From contig JBKQSL010000387.1 of assembly GCA_052143655.1 (NCBI GenBank), forward strand, positions 1 through 39,609: DNA of 39,609 nucleotides, in the 5' to 3' direction. A model generated the notes under the pieces. It saw nothing but the letters and a program-made list of their open reading frames with translations. It was not told the DNA's origin and ran no database searches. Numbering within the stretch: position 1 is the stretch's first letter; each line of letters starts with the position of its first letter. Below, piece after piece: positions 10,990 through 19,953 of this stretch. The position numbers and the translations under genes are program-made. This DNA is from CAVSUR01 sp052143655. GTDB lineage: Bacteria; Actinomycetota; Actinomycetes; Streptosporangiales; Streptosporangiaceae.

Positions 10990-12477
10990 ATGACGATCTC
11001 CCGCATGACGCCGGAGCAGGCGCGCCGCCTGAGCCTGGCCGAGCAGCATGACTGGTACCGCCGGGTCCGGCTGCGGGCCCGGCCGGGGCGCCCCGAGGTT
11101 CCCGACGGCACGGCAGTGCCGGCCGTCGGCCGGCACGTCGCGTTCGGCCTCGATCCCGCCCGGCAGATGCGCGTGGCGTGGCAGGTCCCCGCGCTGGTCC
11201 GCGACCCGTTCCTGCGGGTCGGGGAGTCGCCCGGTGACCTCAGCCAGAAGATCGCAGCGGAGGTGCGGACCGTCACGACCCGGCGCGGCGACACGCACCC
11301 GGTACACCCGGCCCCGCCCGCCGCCGGGCCTGTCATCGAGCAGTACTACCTGCACGCTGCCGCGGACGGCCTGCTCCCAGGACGGCGGTACTACTACCGG
11401 GTCGGGCACCGCGGGCGCGACCCGGGCGCCGGGATCCCGGACGGCACGTTCGCCACGGCGCCCGCCGGCCGGGTGCCGTTCACGTTTACCGCGTTCGGCG
11501 ACCAGGGCGTCAGCTACGACGCGGCCGGCACGGCGGCCCTGGTCGCCGCCCAGGACCCGGCGTTCCACCTGCACGCCGGGGACATCTCCTACGCCGAGTC
11601 CGGCGGCCATGGCCTGATCACCGACGGCTACGACCCGCGGATCTGGGACTCCTACTTCACCCAGATCGAGCAGGCGGCGAGCCGCGTGCCCTGGCAGGTG
11701 GCCGTGGGCAACCACGAGATGGAGGCGTGGCATTCCGCCGACGGCTACGGCGGCCTGCGGGCCCGGTTCGCCTTCCCCGGCCCGCCGCAGGCGGCCGGGA
11801 CGCCGCCCGCCTGGTACTGCTTCACCTACGGGAACGTCGCGGTCGTGAGCCTGGACGCCAACGACGTGTCGGCCGAGATCACCGCTAACTCCGGCTATGC
11901 CGGCGGGGCCCAGACCAGCTGGCTGGCCGCCACCCTGGCCGCGCTGCGGGGCCGCGCGGACATCGACTTCATCGTGGCCTTCTTCCACCACTGCGCCTAC
12001 TGCACGTGCTCGGCGCACGGCTCGGACGGCGGGGTGCGGGCCGAGTGGGTGCCGCTGCTCGACCGGTACCAGGTCGACCTGGTCATCAACGGGCACAACC
12101 ACATCTACGAGCGGACCGACCCGCTGACGGCCGGCTCCCCCGGCCCGGCCGCGCCGCCCGGGGCCACCGTCCGCCCGGCGGCCGACGGCACCACCTACAT
12201 CACCGCCGGCGGCGGCGGGAAGGACCTCTACGGCTTCCCGGCCGCCGACAGCTACGCCGGGCGGGCGGGGCCGCGCGAGGTGATCGGCAGCTACGTGCAC
12301 CAGCCCGGCGGCGCTGCCGGGGAGCAGGTGGCCTGGTCCCGGGTCCGGTACACCGGCTACTGCCTGCTGGTGGCCGACAGCAGGCCCGGCCCGCTGCCGG
12401 GCGGCCGCGCCGACCTGATGATCAGGGCGCTGGCGCAGGACGGCACCGAGATCGACCGGGTGATCCTGGCCCGGTAG
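10990..12477 (+). CDS. purple-acid-phosphatase-like metallophosphoesterase
   Basis: A 495-residue protein with an N-terminal fibronectin-like region and a calcineurin-type catalytic domain. All five metal-binding blocks of purple acid phosphatases are visible: GDQG (Asp171), GDISY (Asp198), GNHE (Asn241, His242), FFHH (His333/334) and GHNHIYER (His369, His371). Purple acid phosphatases hydrolyse phosphomonoesters with a dinuclear metal centre. Most are exported, but no signal peptide or Tat motif is seen here; the start (MTPEQARRLSLAEQHDWYRR) is charged and soluble. A CAYCTC cysteine cluster (residues 335-340) follows the fourth metal block. Alternative start: ATG 11005. Confidence 0.85.
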   Translation: MTISRMTPEQARRLSLAEQHDWYRRVRLRARPGRPEVPDGTAVPAVGRHVAFGLDPARQMRVAWQVPALVRDPFLRVGESPGDLSQKIAAEVRTVTTRRGDTHPVHPAPPAAGPVIEQYYLHAAADGLLPGRRYYYRVGHRGRDPGAGIPDGTFATAPAGRVPFTFTAFGDQGVSYDAAGTAALVAAQDPAFHLHAGDISYAESGGHGLITDGYDPRIWDSYFTQIEQAASRVPWQVAVGNHEMEAWHSADGYGGLRARFAFPGPPQAAGTPPAWYCFTYGNVAVVSLDANDVSAEITANSGYAGGAQTSWLAATLAALRGRADIDFIVAFFHHCAYCTCSAHGSDGGVRAEWVPLLDRYQVDLVINGHNHIYERTDPLTAGSPGPAAPPGATVRPAADGTTYITAGGGGKDLYGFPAADSYAGRAGPREVIGSYVHQPGGAAGEQVAWSRVRYTGYCLLVADSRPGPLPGGRADLMIRALAQDGTEIDRVILAR

Positions 12478-12527
12478 CCGCCGGCGGGTGAGCCAGGCCC
12501 GCTGGCCGCGCTCAGCGGCCGGCCAGG

Positions 12528-12564
12528 GGCGGCTGCCGCCGGCGGCCGGCCTGGGGCAGCCGCC
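12528..12564. terminator. hairpin between convergent genes
   Basis: A perfect 10-bp inverted repeat, GGCGGCTGCC (12528-12537) and GGCAGCCGCC (12555-12564), with a 17-nt GC-rich loop. It lies between two convergent stop codons (12477 and 12575), which fits a bidirectional terminator. There is no T-tract, as is common in high-GC actinobacteria. Confidence 0.55.
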
Positions 12565-12574
12565 TCAGCCGGGG

Positions 12575-13279
12575 TCAGCCTCGCCGGGCCTGCACGGCGG
12601 GCCGGTCGATGCGCTCGAGGATGGCGGCGACGACGGCCGGCTGCGAGACGTGCGGGCAGTGCCCCGCGTCGATCTCGACGGGATCGACGCCCAGCCGCTG
12701 GCGGGCCGCGGCCCGCATCCAGTCCGGCTGCAGCGTCCGGTCCAGGCGCGGGAGCACGAAGGTGGAGGGCACCGGCGGGCGCGCAGCGGCCGGCTCGCGG
12801 TATGCCCCGGACGGGTTGAACGCCCGCAGCGTCGACAGTCCCCACCGCAGGCTGGCCAGGTCACAGTCGTGGAACAGGAAGTACGCCGCCACCACCGGGT
12901 CGGCCATTACCGACTGGGCCGAGGCCCGCCATTCCGGGCTGAACATCTGCCCGGCCGACTCCTGAACCTCCTCGTGGTAGCTGCGCCCGTCCGGGCTCGG
13001 GACGTATGCCGCCAGCCAGACCAGGTGGCTGGCGTCCAGCTCGGCCGCGAGCGCGGGCAGCAAAATGCCCGCGCCGGAGTGCGCGACCACTACCGGGCGG
13101 TCGACCTTCCCTGCCACCTGCCCGGCGGCGATCCGCGCATAGTCAGATACCTGCAGGTCAGCCTGCCCAACCGGCAAGTCGACCAGCTCCACGCGGTGCC
13201 CGCGGCGGGTCAGCTCCTCCGCCAGCCGGTCCCAGCCGGCCGGCGACTGAGTCGTGCCATGCCCCAAGACGAAATCCAC
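12575..13279 (-). CDS. alpha/beta hydrolase
   Basis: A 234-residue soluble alpha/beta hydrolase. It has the oxyanion motif VLGHGTTQSPAGWDRLA, the nucleophile elbow AHSGAG (Ser68) and a late histidine in DAGHCPHVSQP; the acid is probably the aspartate in LGVDPVEID. The layout resembles the plant methylesterase-like hydrolases common in actinomycetes, but the substrate cannot be read from sequence. It is intact and of normal length. It stands alone, converging on the metallophosphoesterase and divergent from the ABC transporter. Confidence 0.75.
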   Translation of the reverse strand: MDFVLGHGTTQSPAGWDRLAEELTRRGHRVELVDLPVGQADLQVSDYARIAAGQVAGKVDRPVVVAHSGAGILLPALAAELDASHLVWLAAYVPSPDGRSYHEEVQESAGQMFSPEWRASAQSVMADPVVAAYFLFHDCDLASLRWGLSTLRAFNPSGAYREPAAARPPVPSTFVLPRLDRTLQPDWMRAAARQRLGVDPVEIDAGHCPHVSQPAVVAAILERIDRPAVQARRG

Positions 13280-13558
13280 GCCATGCTCCTCATGCTGACG
13301 ACAGCGCCCGCTCCCCGGACCCGCCGCGCACGGCCAGCCAGTCCTTTCCGCTCATGAATGGTCAGTGCGGAACACCTTGTCACAGATGGTCCCGCTGCCG
13401 GGCAAAGTCGCGATCATCCTGACCCGCCCATCGGCGGACATTGGTGGCCGTGAACCGCCCGGGGCGGTCCGCTCGATCGTGACCCTGCGGTGCTCGGGCT
13501 CTGGCGCCCTGCCCTCACCCTGCCACGCTCCGGCCCGGCGGTGGCGGGCGCCTGCGGC

Positions 13559-13572
13559 TACGATGAGGCTCG
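13559..13572 (+). promoter_or_regulatory. -10 box just upstream of the ABC operon
   Basis: TACGAT (13559-13564) ends 8 nt before ATG 13573. The intervening GAGGCTCG could be a very short leader or a weak ribosome site. The rest of the 13280-13572 interval shows no gene that I can support. Confidence 0.4.
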
Positions 13573-14580
13573 ATGAGCACTGCACCCGCGCCGGCCAGCG
13601 CTCCCGGCGACAGCGGCGTCGCGCCCGCCCGGGCAGACGCCGTCATCCACACCGAGGACCTGACCAAGGTCTATGCCGGTACCGACTTCACCGCGGTCGA
13701 CCGGCTGAACCTCGATGTCCAGGCCGGGGAGATCTTCGGCCTGCTCGGGCCCAACGGTGCCGGGAAGACCACCACGGCGGGGATGCTGACCACCCGGGTG
13801 GTGCCCACGTCCGGCCGCGCCTTCCTCGGCGGGGTGGACGTGGCCCGGCATCCCGCGCTGGCCAAGCAGCTGAGCGGGATCGTCTCGCAGCAGAACACGC
13901 TCGACCGCCAGCTCACCGTGTGGGAGAACCTGTATTTCCACGGCCGGCTGTTCGGCATGGGCGCGAAGGCGTCCCGGCGCACCGCCGACGAGCTGCTGGA
14001 GCAGTTCCAGCTGGCCAAGTGGGCCCAGGCGTCGGTGTACGCGCTGTCGGGCGGGATGGCGCAGCGGCTCATGGTGGCGCGGGCGATCTTCCACCGGCCG
14101 TCGGTGCTGTTCCTCGACGAGCCGACCGCCGGCCTGGACCCGCAGAGCAGGCTGGCGCTGTGGGACCTGCTCGGCGAGCTGCACGCCGAGGGCCAGACCA
14201 TCCTGCTGACAACGCACTACATGGAAGAGGCCGACAAGCTCTGCGGCCGGGTGGCGATCATGGACCACGGCCGGATCCTGGCCCTGGACACCCCCGCGGC
14301 GCTCAAGCTGAGCGTCGGCGCCGACACGATCGTGACCATCAAGACGACCGGGGATGCCGACCCGCTGGCCGCGCTGCTGGCGCGGGAGGTTGACGGGGTG
14401 ACCCGCACCCGGCTGATCGAGGGCGGCCTGCAGCTGCACGTGCAGGGCACTGAGCGGCCGATTCCCGCGATCGTGCTCGCCGCCGAGCGGGGCGGCTTCG
14501 ACCTGGTCGACCTGGCGGTCGCCGAGCCGAGCCTGGAGACGGTGTTCATCAATCTCACTGGCAAGGAGCTGCGGGACTGA
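13573..14580 (+). CDS. ABC-2 type exporter, ATP-binding subunit
   Basis: A 335-residue ABC ATPase of the drug/antibiotic-export type (DrrA/CcmA-like). Walker A is GPNGAGKT (59-66), the signature LSGGMAQ (158-164) and Walker B VLFLDEP (Asp182, Glu183). TTHYMEEAD is the usual H-loop region. The C-terminal ~100 residues form the extension common in DrrA-like proteins, ending with EPSLETVFINLTGKELRD. Its stop overlaps the start of the permease (TGATG), so the two form one exporter. Substrate is unknown; there is no adjacent regulator or biosynthetic gene. Confidence 0.9.
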   Translation: MSTAPAPASAPGDSGVAPARADAVIHTEDLTKVYAGTDFTAVDRLNLDVQAGEIFGLLGPNGAGKTTTAGMLTTRVVPTSGRAFLGGVDVARHPALAKQLSGIVSQQNTLDRQLTVWENLYFHGRLFGMGAKASRRTADELLEQFQLAKWAQASVYALSGGMAQRLMVARAIFHRPSVLFLDEPTAGLDPQSRLALWDLLGELHAEGQTILLTTHYMEEADKLCGRVAIMDHGRILALDTPAALKLSVGADTIVTIKTTGDADPLAALLAREVDGVTRTRLIEGGLQLHVQGTERPIPAIVLAAERGGFDLVDLAVAEPSLETVFINLTGKELRD

Positions 14581-15461
14581 TGGCCGCGACGACTACCTCG
14601 CCCGCGCCGGTCCGGCATATCGGCGGCGGCCCGTCCCGGTCGGTCGCCGCGGCCAGCTGGACCGCGCTCGGCGCGCTGATGCTGCGCGACCTGGTGGTGC
14701 TGCGCAAGCACCTGTGGGAGTTCGTGCTGCGGACCCTGATCCAGCCGTTCCTGCTGTGCTTCGTGTTCCTGTACGTGTTCCCGAAGATCGGGCAGAGCAT
14801 CGGCGGGCACGGCGCGGCCGCCGAGTCCGGGTTCGCCACCATCCTGGTACCCGGCGTGGTCGGCATCTCGGTCATGTTCCAGGGCGTGCAGTCCATCGCG
14901 CTGGCGATGGCGCAGGAATTCGGGTTCACCCGGGAGATCGAGGACCGGGTGCAGGCGCCGTGCCCGATCTGGCTGGTCGCGGTGGCCAAGGTGCTGTCGG
15001 GTGCGTCCCAGGGCGTGCTATCGGCCATCATCGTGCTGCCGATCGCCTCGGTCGTGCACGCGCCCGGGGTGAAGGCGCACCTGACCTTGCACTGGTGGCT
15101 GATCGTCACGTTCGTGCCGCTGGCCTGCGTGGCGATGGCCGGCCTCGGCCTGGTGCTCGGCACCAGCTTCGAGCCGCGCAACATCGGCCTGATGTTCGGC
15201 TTCATCATCCTGCCGATCACGTTCCTCGGCGGCACCTACTACTCGTGGACCAGGCTGGCACCGGTGACCGTCGGCGGCTGGCACTGGCTGCAGACGATCG
15301 TGCTGATCAATCCGCTGATCTACGTGAACGAGGGGATGCGGGCCGCGCTCACCACGGCGCCGCACATGCACCTGTACGTGATCTACCCGGTCGTCATCGG
15401 GTTCGGCGTCCTGTTCCTGGCCCTGGGCCTGCGCAACTTCCGCCGCCGCGTGCTGTCTTAG
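14580..15461 (+). CDS. ABC-2 type exporter, permease subunit
   Basis: A 293-residue integral membrane protein with about six membrane segments, starting with a long cytoplasmic N-terminus and then FVLRTLIQPFLLCFVFLYVF. The blocks GFIILPITFLGGTYYSW and INPLIYVNEGMRAAL are characteristic of ABC-2 (DrrB/NodJ-like) permeases. It pairs with the upstream ATPase through a one-base overlap. No sign of damage. Confidence 0.9.
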   Translation: MAATTTSPAPVRHIGGGPSRSVAAASWTALGALMLRDLVVLRKHLWEFVLRTLIQPFLLCFVFLYVFPKIGQSIGGHGAAAESGFATILVPGVVGISVMFQGVQSIALAMAQEFGFTREIEDRVQAPCPIWLVAVAKVLSGASQGVLSAIIVLPIASVVHAPGVKAHLTLHWWLIVTFVPLACVAMAGLGLVLGTSFEPRNIGLMFGFIILPITFLGGTYYSWTRLAPVTVGGWHWLQTIVLINPLIYVNEGMRAALTTAPHMHLYVIYPVVIGFGVLFLALGLRNFRRRVLS

Positions 15462-15556
15462 TCCCGCCTGCCCGCCCCGCGCTGCCCGCCCTGCCCGCCG
15501 CCCCGGCTGGGCGCCTGCGCTGGTGGCCGACAAGGCAGAAAAATGTTCCGCGTCCG

Positions 15557-15583
15557 TGTCGAATCAGGCCTGGCTCGTTCGAC
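15557..15583 (+). promoter_or_regulatory. ECF42-type promoter of the first DGPF gene
   Basis: TGTCGA (15557-15562), 17-bp spacer, CGAC (15580-15583), 68 bp before the DGPF start codon. From memory, the promoter described for ECF42 sigma factors has TGTCGA at -35 and CGA/TC at -10, so both boxes match. The same arrangement stands before the second DGPF gene of this window. Confidence 0.7.
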
Positions 15584-15651
15584 GCAGGCACGAGACAGCG
15601 CGAGCGGGACACGGCTCCCGGCCGCGAGGACGCAAGTGAAGGAGCACAGCG

Positions 15652-15987
15652 ATGCGGTATTTCGGCTACACCCTGGGCGACCCGTCGGCACCGATGACGC
15701 CGCCGAGCCCCGAGCTCATGGCCGACATGGGCAAGTTGGTCGAGGAGGCCACGAAGGCCGGCGTCCTGCTGGCCACCGGCGGGATGGCGCCGCTGGACCA
15801 GGCCACCCGGGTGCAGTACGCCGACGGCGAGTTCACCGTGACCGACGGGCCGTTCACCGAGGCCAAGGAGCTCATCGGCGGCTGGGCGCTGATGGAGGTG
15901 CGGGACAAGGCCGAGGCGATCGAGTGGACCAAGCGGTTCCTGCGCCTGGCCGGCCCGGGCGAGAGCACCATCCGCCCGGTCTTCTGA
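15652..15987 (+). CDS. DGPF / YCII-related protein, first copy
   Basis: A 111-residue YCII-like protein with the DGPF signature at residues 65-68 (TVTDGPFTEAKELIGGW). DGPF proteins are small alpha/beta-barrel dimers of unknown biochemical role that are genetically tied to ECF42 sigma factors. AAGGAG sits 8 nt before the ATG. The ECF42 gene follows 218 bp downstream on the same strand, and an ECF42-type promoter lies upstream, so the cognate sigma factor probably switches this gene on. Confidence 0.9.
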   Translation: MRYFGYTLGDPSAPMTPPSPELMADMGKLVEEATKAGVLLATGGMAPLDQATRVQYADGEFTVTDGPFTEAKELIGGWALMEVRDKAEAIEWTKRFLRLAGPGESTIRPVF

Positions 15988-16205
15988 CCTGCGGGCAGCG
16001 GCCCGGTGGGGACGGGGTGCGCCCGCCCGCCGGGCCGCTGGCGTTGCGCGCAGCCAGTCCGGGCCCGGCCGCCCGGGCCCGCGGCGCAGCGGGCCGCCGG
16101 GCCGCGCCGCCCGCGGCGACCGGAGCCCGGCGGCGCGGCCAGCGGCCCCAGATCGCGCGGTGCCCGGGTTGCCCGTCCGAGGCTGCGGTGATGTGATCGG
16201 ATCTC

Positions 16206-17492
16206 ATGACGGTCGGCCGGGCGCACGCTGCGATCGAGGCCGTGGTGCGGATCGAGTGGGCCCGGCTGGTCGCCGGGCTGGCCCGGTACACCGGGGACGT
16301 CGGCCTCGCCGAGGAACTGGCCCAGGACGCGGTGGTCGCGGCGCTGGAGCAGTGGCCGCGAGAAGGGACGCCGCGCAACCCGGGCGCCTGGCTGACCACG
16401 GTGGCCCGGCGCCGGGCCGTCGACCTGTTCCGCCGCAACCGCGACCTCGCGGGCAAGTACGAGCAGATCGGCCGGGCGCTGGCGGCCGGCGGGACCAGCA
16501 CCACGGCGGACTTCGACGCCGTGCTCGACGACCCGATCGAGGACGACCTGCTGCGGCTGATCTTCACCGCCTGCCATCCGGTGCTGCCGGTCACCGGCCG
16601 GGTCGCGCTGACCCTGCGGCTGCTCGGCGGCCTCACCGCGGCCGAGATCGCCCGTGCCTACCTGGTGGCCGAGCCGACAATCGCGCAGCGGATCGTGCGG
16701 GCCAAGAAGACCCTGGCCCGGGCGCAGGTGCCGATCGAGGTCCCGGACGCCGCACAGCGCCCGCAGCGGCTGTCCTCGGTGCTGGAGGTCATCTACCTGA
16801 TCTTCAACGAGGGGTACTCGGCCACCTCCGGCGACGACTGGATGCGGCCCGCGCTGTGCGCAGAGGCGCTGCGCCTGGGCCGCCTGCTCGCCGAGATCGC
16901 CCGCGACGAGCCCGAGGTGCACGGGCTCGTCGCGCTGATGGAGATCCAGGCGTCCCGGGTCCGGGCCCGGACGGGGCCGGACGGGCGGCCGGTGCTGCTG
17001 CTGGACCAGGACCGGCACCGCTGGGACCGGCTGCTGATCAATCGCGGGCTGGCCGCCCTGGACAAGGCGATCCTGCTAGGCGGCGAGCACGGCCGGTACG
17101 CCCTGCAGGCGGCCATCGCCGCCTGCCATGCCCGCGCGTTCCGGCCGCAGGACACCGACTGGCCGCGGATCGCCGCGCTCTACGCCGACCTGGTGCGGGC
17201 AATGCCGTCCCCGGTTATCGAGCTGAACCGGGCTGTGGCGGTGTCGATGGCCTACGGCCCGCAGACGGCGCTGGAGATCGTGGACGCGCTCGCCGCCGAG
17301 CCGGCACTGCGCGGATATCACCTGCTGCCGAGCGTGCGCGGGGACCTGCTGATGAAGCTCGGCCGCCCGGCCGAGGCCCGGGCCGAGTTCGAGCGCGCCG
17401 CCGCGCTGACCGCCAACGCGGCCGAGCGGGAACTGTCGGCCCGCCGGGCCCGGGAGGCGGCGCGTGCCGCTGCCGCCCGCAACCCCGGCTGA
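16206..17492 (+). CDS. ECF42-type sigma factor with C-terminal extension, first copy
   Basis: A 428-residue RNA polymerase sigma factor. Region sigma-2 spans roughly residues 10-85 (LAEELAQDAVVAALEQWP, PRNPGAWLTTVARRRAVDLFRR). Region sigma-4 spans about 110-175 (LTAAEIARAYLVAEPTIAQRIVRAKKTLA). A long C-terminal extension follows with VIYLIFNEGYSATSGDDW (DUF6596) and TPR-like helices. This architecture, without an anti-sigma gene, defines ECF42 factors, in which the extension takes the place of an anti-sigma factor. The ATG lacks a strong ribosome site. The stop is 15 bp from the stop of the convergent next gene. Note ELNRAVAVSMAYGPQTALE, conserved in both copies of this window. Confidence 0.9.
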   Translation: MTVGRAHAAIEAVVRIEWARLVAGLARYTGDVGLAEELAQDAVVAALEQWPREGTPRNPGAWLTTVARRRAVDLFRRNRDLAGKYEQIGRALAAGGTSTTADFDAVLDDPIEDDLLRLIFTACHPVLPVTGRVALTLRLLGGLTAAEIARAYLVAEPTIAQRIVRAKKTLARAQVPIEVPDAAQRPQRLSSVLEVIYLIFNEGYSATSGDDWMRPALCAEALRLGRLLAEIARDEPEVHGLVALMEIQASRVRARTGPDGRPVLLLDQDRHRWDRLLINRGLAALDKAILLGGEHGRYALQAAIAACHARAFRPQDTDWPRIAALYADLVRAMPSPVIELNRAVAVSMAYGPQTALEIVDALAAEPALRGYHLLPSVRGDLLMKLGRPAEARAEFERAAALTANAAERELSARRAREAARAAAARNPG

Positions 17493-17507
17493 CAGGCCTG
17501 CACGAGG

Positions 17508-18557
17508 CTAGTGCTCCAGGCGGTCGAGGGCCTGGCGGGCGCGGCGCTGAGCGGTGGCGGCCCGACGCGCCTCCTGCCGGGCGTCCGCCAGCTCTTCCCG
17601 GCCGCCGGCCAGGCGCTGCCGGACCGCTTCCAGCTGGACTTCGAGAGCCCGGACCGCCTGCTCGGCCTGCTGCTGCGCCGCCGCAGCGGACTCGGCGGCC
17701 CGGTCAGCGTCGGCCAGCTCCCGCTGTGCCGCCGCCAGCGCCTGGCGGCGGCGTTCCCGCTCGGCCCGGGCCCGCGCCGCGGCCAGCGTGGTCACGCTGC
17801 CCATGCTCCGGCGGCCCGTGTCCTGCTGGCCCGTGTCCCGCTGGCCCGTGTCCCGCTGGCCCGTCACCAGCTGGCCGGTACTGCGGCAGCCGGCATCCTG
17901 GCCAGCCGGGCCTGACGGCCCGGCCGCAGGGGCCGCCGTGCCCCGTCGGGCCTTGGCGCGCTGACTGCCGCGCCGGGCGGGCGGCCCGGAGCCGGCTGGG
18001 GATCGCTCACTCTGGCCGGGGCCGGCCGGGGCCGTACCGACCCGGGCGGGCGGCACCAGGGCGAGCACCGGAGCCGGCTCAGAGCCGAACCCCTCCCAGC
18101 GGGCGGGCCGGTCCAGCGCCCCGGCCCGCAGCCGGTCAGCCACCTGCCGGTCGGCGAGGGCAGCTGAGAGCGTCGCGGTGACCTCGTCGCGCAGCGCGGC
18201 CGGCGGCGTGGTCAGCCCGGCGGCGGCGAACGCCTGGCGGGCGAGCGCGCCGACCAGCCGCCGCCGCTGCACCGACAGCTCACGCAGCGCGTCACCGTCC
18301 AGGGACTGCTGCGCGGCGTGCAGCCGGCCGCCGAGATCGGCGAGCCGGGCCGGTGCCTGCGGGTCGGCGCGCACCAGCTGGTTGAGCACCCAGGCCGACC
18401 TGGTCGGCTTGCGCAGCGCGGTGATGTGCTTGGCCGCGGCAGCTGCGCCCGCCTGGCGGGCCCGGGCCGCGAGCGCATTGCGCCGGGCGATGAACTCGCC
18501 GGGCTCGGCCGCGTACAGCTCGGCGGCCGCTTCGGCCACGAGGTCCTCGCCGGCCAC
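17508..18557 (-). CDS. hypothetical protein with C-terminal coiled coil
   Basis: A 349-residue soluble protein I cannot assign. The N-terminal ~150 residues are helical and conserved-looking (ITALRKPTRSAWVLNQLVR; LADLGGRLHAAQQSL), a pattern I recall from unannotated actinobacterial proteins. A proline/alanine-rich linker follows, then a five-copy TGQRD-type repeat (227-251). Residues 255-349 form an alanine/glutamine/arginine-rich heptad region, probably a long coiled coil. No membrane segment or enzyme motif is visible. The GTG at 18557 has AAGGAGG upstream. It sits between the two ECF42 modules, sharing a strand with the second. Any link to the sigma factors is inference. Confidence 0.75.
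   Translation of the reverse strand: MAGEDLVAEAAAELYAAEPGEFIARRNALAARARQAGAAAAAKHITALRKPTRSAWVLNQLVRADPQAPARLADLGGRLHAAQQSLDGDALRELSVQRRRLVGALARQAFAAAGLTTPPAALRDEVTATLSAALADRQVADRLRAGALDRPARWEGFGSEPAPVLALVPPARVGTAPAGPGQSERSPAGSGPPARRGSQRAKARRGTAAPAAGPSGPAGQDAGCRSTGQLVTGQRDTGQRDTGQQDTGRRSMGSVTTLAAARARAERERRRQALAAAQRELADADRAAESAAAAQQQAEQAVRALEVQLEAVRQRLAGGREELADARQEARRAATAQRRARQALDRLEH
17805..17879 (-). repeat. in-frame 15-bp tandem repeat, five units
   Basis: Five 15-bp units encode, in protein order, TGQLV, TGQRD, TGQRD, TGQQD and TGRRS. The two central units are identical in DNA and the outer ones diverge, as expected for an expanding minisatellite. It lies in the linker before the coiled coil. 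Confidence 0.85.
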
Positions 18558-18722
18558 CGGGCGCCTCCTTCCGGCGGGGCCGCAGTCCTGGGCGGGATGG
18601 TCACCTTCCAGACGGCCCGCCGTCCGGTGCGCCGCCCTGTGCCCATTGTGCGCCGGCCCGCCCCGCCGGGCTGCCGCGCCAGGCGGGCGGCGGCGGACCG
18701 CCCGGCCGGCCGGCTGCCGCGA

Positions 18723-19949
18723 TCAGAGGCTGTCCCGCCGTCGCCGCAGGAATTCCTGCTCGGCCCGGTTCGCGGCCAGGGCGATCGCGGCCTCGTAGGC
18801 CGCCGCGGCCTCATCCCGGCGGCCGAGCCTGCGCAGCAGGTCGGCGCGCACCGCGTGGAACAGGTGGTAGCCGTCCAGGTCGAGAGCCTCGGCCTCGTCA
18901 AGCGCCGCAGCCGGGCCGTGCAGCTGCGCCACCGCCACGCACCGGTTGAGCGCTACCACCGGCGTGGGCGCGAGCACGGTGAGCTGATCGTAGAGCGCCA
19001 GGATCTGTGCCCAGTCGGTGCTGTCCGCGGTCACGGCGCTGTCGTGCACGGCGGCGATCGCGGCCTGCAGCTGGTACGGGCCGGGCTGGCCGCGGCGCAG
19101 GCAGGCCCGGACCAGGGCCAGCCCCTCGGCGATCAGGCCGCCGTCCCAGCGGCCCCGGTCCTGGTCAGCGAGCAGGACCAGCGCGCCGTCCGGCCCGGTC
19201 CTGGCCGGTGCCCGGGCCTGAGTGAGCAGCAGCAGGGTCAGCAGGCCGGTCACCTCCGGCTCGTCGGGCATCAGCGCGGCCAGCAGCCTGGCCAGCCGGA
19301 TCGCCTCAGCGCACAGGTCGGCCCGGATGAGGTCATCCCCGGCGGCTGCGGCGTAGCCCTCGTTGAAGATGAGGTAGACCACCGCCAGCACGAACGGCAG
19401 CCGGTCCGGCAGCTCCGCCGCCCGCGGCACCCGGTAGGGGATCCGCGCGGCGCGGATCTTGCGCTTGGCGCGGACCAGCCGCTGCCCGACGGTGGCCTCG
19501 GGCACCAGGAACGCACGGGCGATCTCGGCTGTCTGCAGCCCGGCAACCAGCCGCAGTGTCAGGGCCAGCTGCGCTTCCGCGGCGAGCGCCGGATGACAGC
19601 AGGTGAAGATCAGCCGCAGCCGGTCGTCGCCGACCGGTCCCGCCTCCGCTGGCTCCGCGCTGCCGGCTAGCTGCTCCTGCAGCAGGGCAGCGCGGGCTTC
19701 CTGGCCCGGCCGGGCCGATTCGCGCCGCAGCCGGTCGAGCGCCTTGTTGCGGGCCGTGGTGACGATCCACCCGCCCGGGTTCGGCGGCACCCCGGCCGCC
19801 GGCCAGCGCTCGGCAGCGACGGCGAAGGCCTCCTGGACCGCCTCCTCTGCGAGGTCGATGTCGCCGAGGAGGCGGACCAGGATCGCGACCGCGCGCCCCG
19901 AGCTTTCCCGGAAGGTCCGCTCGACGACGGCGGCATCCGCGCCGGCCAT
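18723..19949 (-). CDS. ECF42-type sigma factor with C-terminal extension, second copy
   Basis: A 408-residue paralogue of the factor at 16206-17492. Sigma-2 contains IDLAEEAVQEAFAVAAERWP and NPGGWIVTTARNKALDRLRR. Sigma-4 contains LQTAEIARAFLVPEATVGQR. The extension has VVYLIFNEGYAAAAGDDLIR and VVALNRCVAVAQLHGPAAAL. The two proteins align along their whole length but differ at many positions, so they are diverged paralogues and probably recognise related promoters. The start lies 4 bp after the stop of the DGPF gene upstream, so the two are one operon. No anti-sigma gene is present. Confidence 0.92.
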   Translation of the reverse strand: MAGADAAVVERTFRESSGRAVAILVRLLGDIDLAEEAVQEAFAVAAERWPAAGVPPNPGGWIVTTARNKALDRLRRESARPGQEARAALLQEQLAGSAEPAEAGPVGDDRLRLIFTCCHPALAAEAQLALTLRLVAGLQTAEIARAFLVPEATVGQRLVRAKRKIRAARIPYRVPRAAELPDRLPFVLAVVYLIFNEGYAAAAGDDLIRADLCAEAIRLARLLAALMPDEPEVTGLLTLLLLTQARAPARTGPDGALVLLADQDRGRWDGGLIAEGLALVRACLRRGQPGPYQLQAAIAAVHDSAVTADSTDWAQILALYDQLTVLAPTPVVALNRCVAVAQLHGPAAALDEAEALDLDGYHLFHAVRADLLRRLGRRDEAAAAYEAAIALAANRAEQEFLRRRRDSL

Positions 19950-19953
19950 CCGC

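Noticed and set aside
13365..13572. Open frame upstream of the ABC ATPase (LSQMVPLPGKVAIILTRPS...)
   Set aside because: No ribosome site, no recognisable family, and it continues as an out-of-frame shadow of the ATPase gene.
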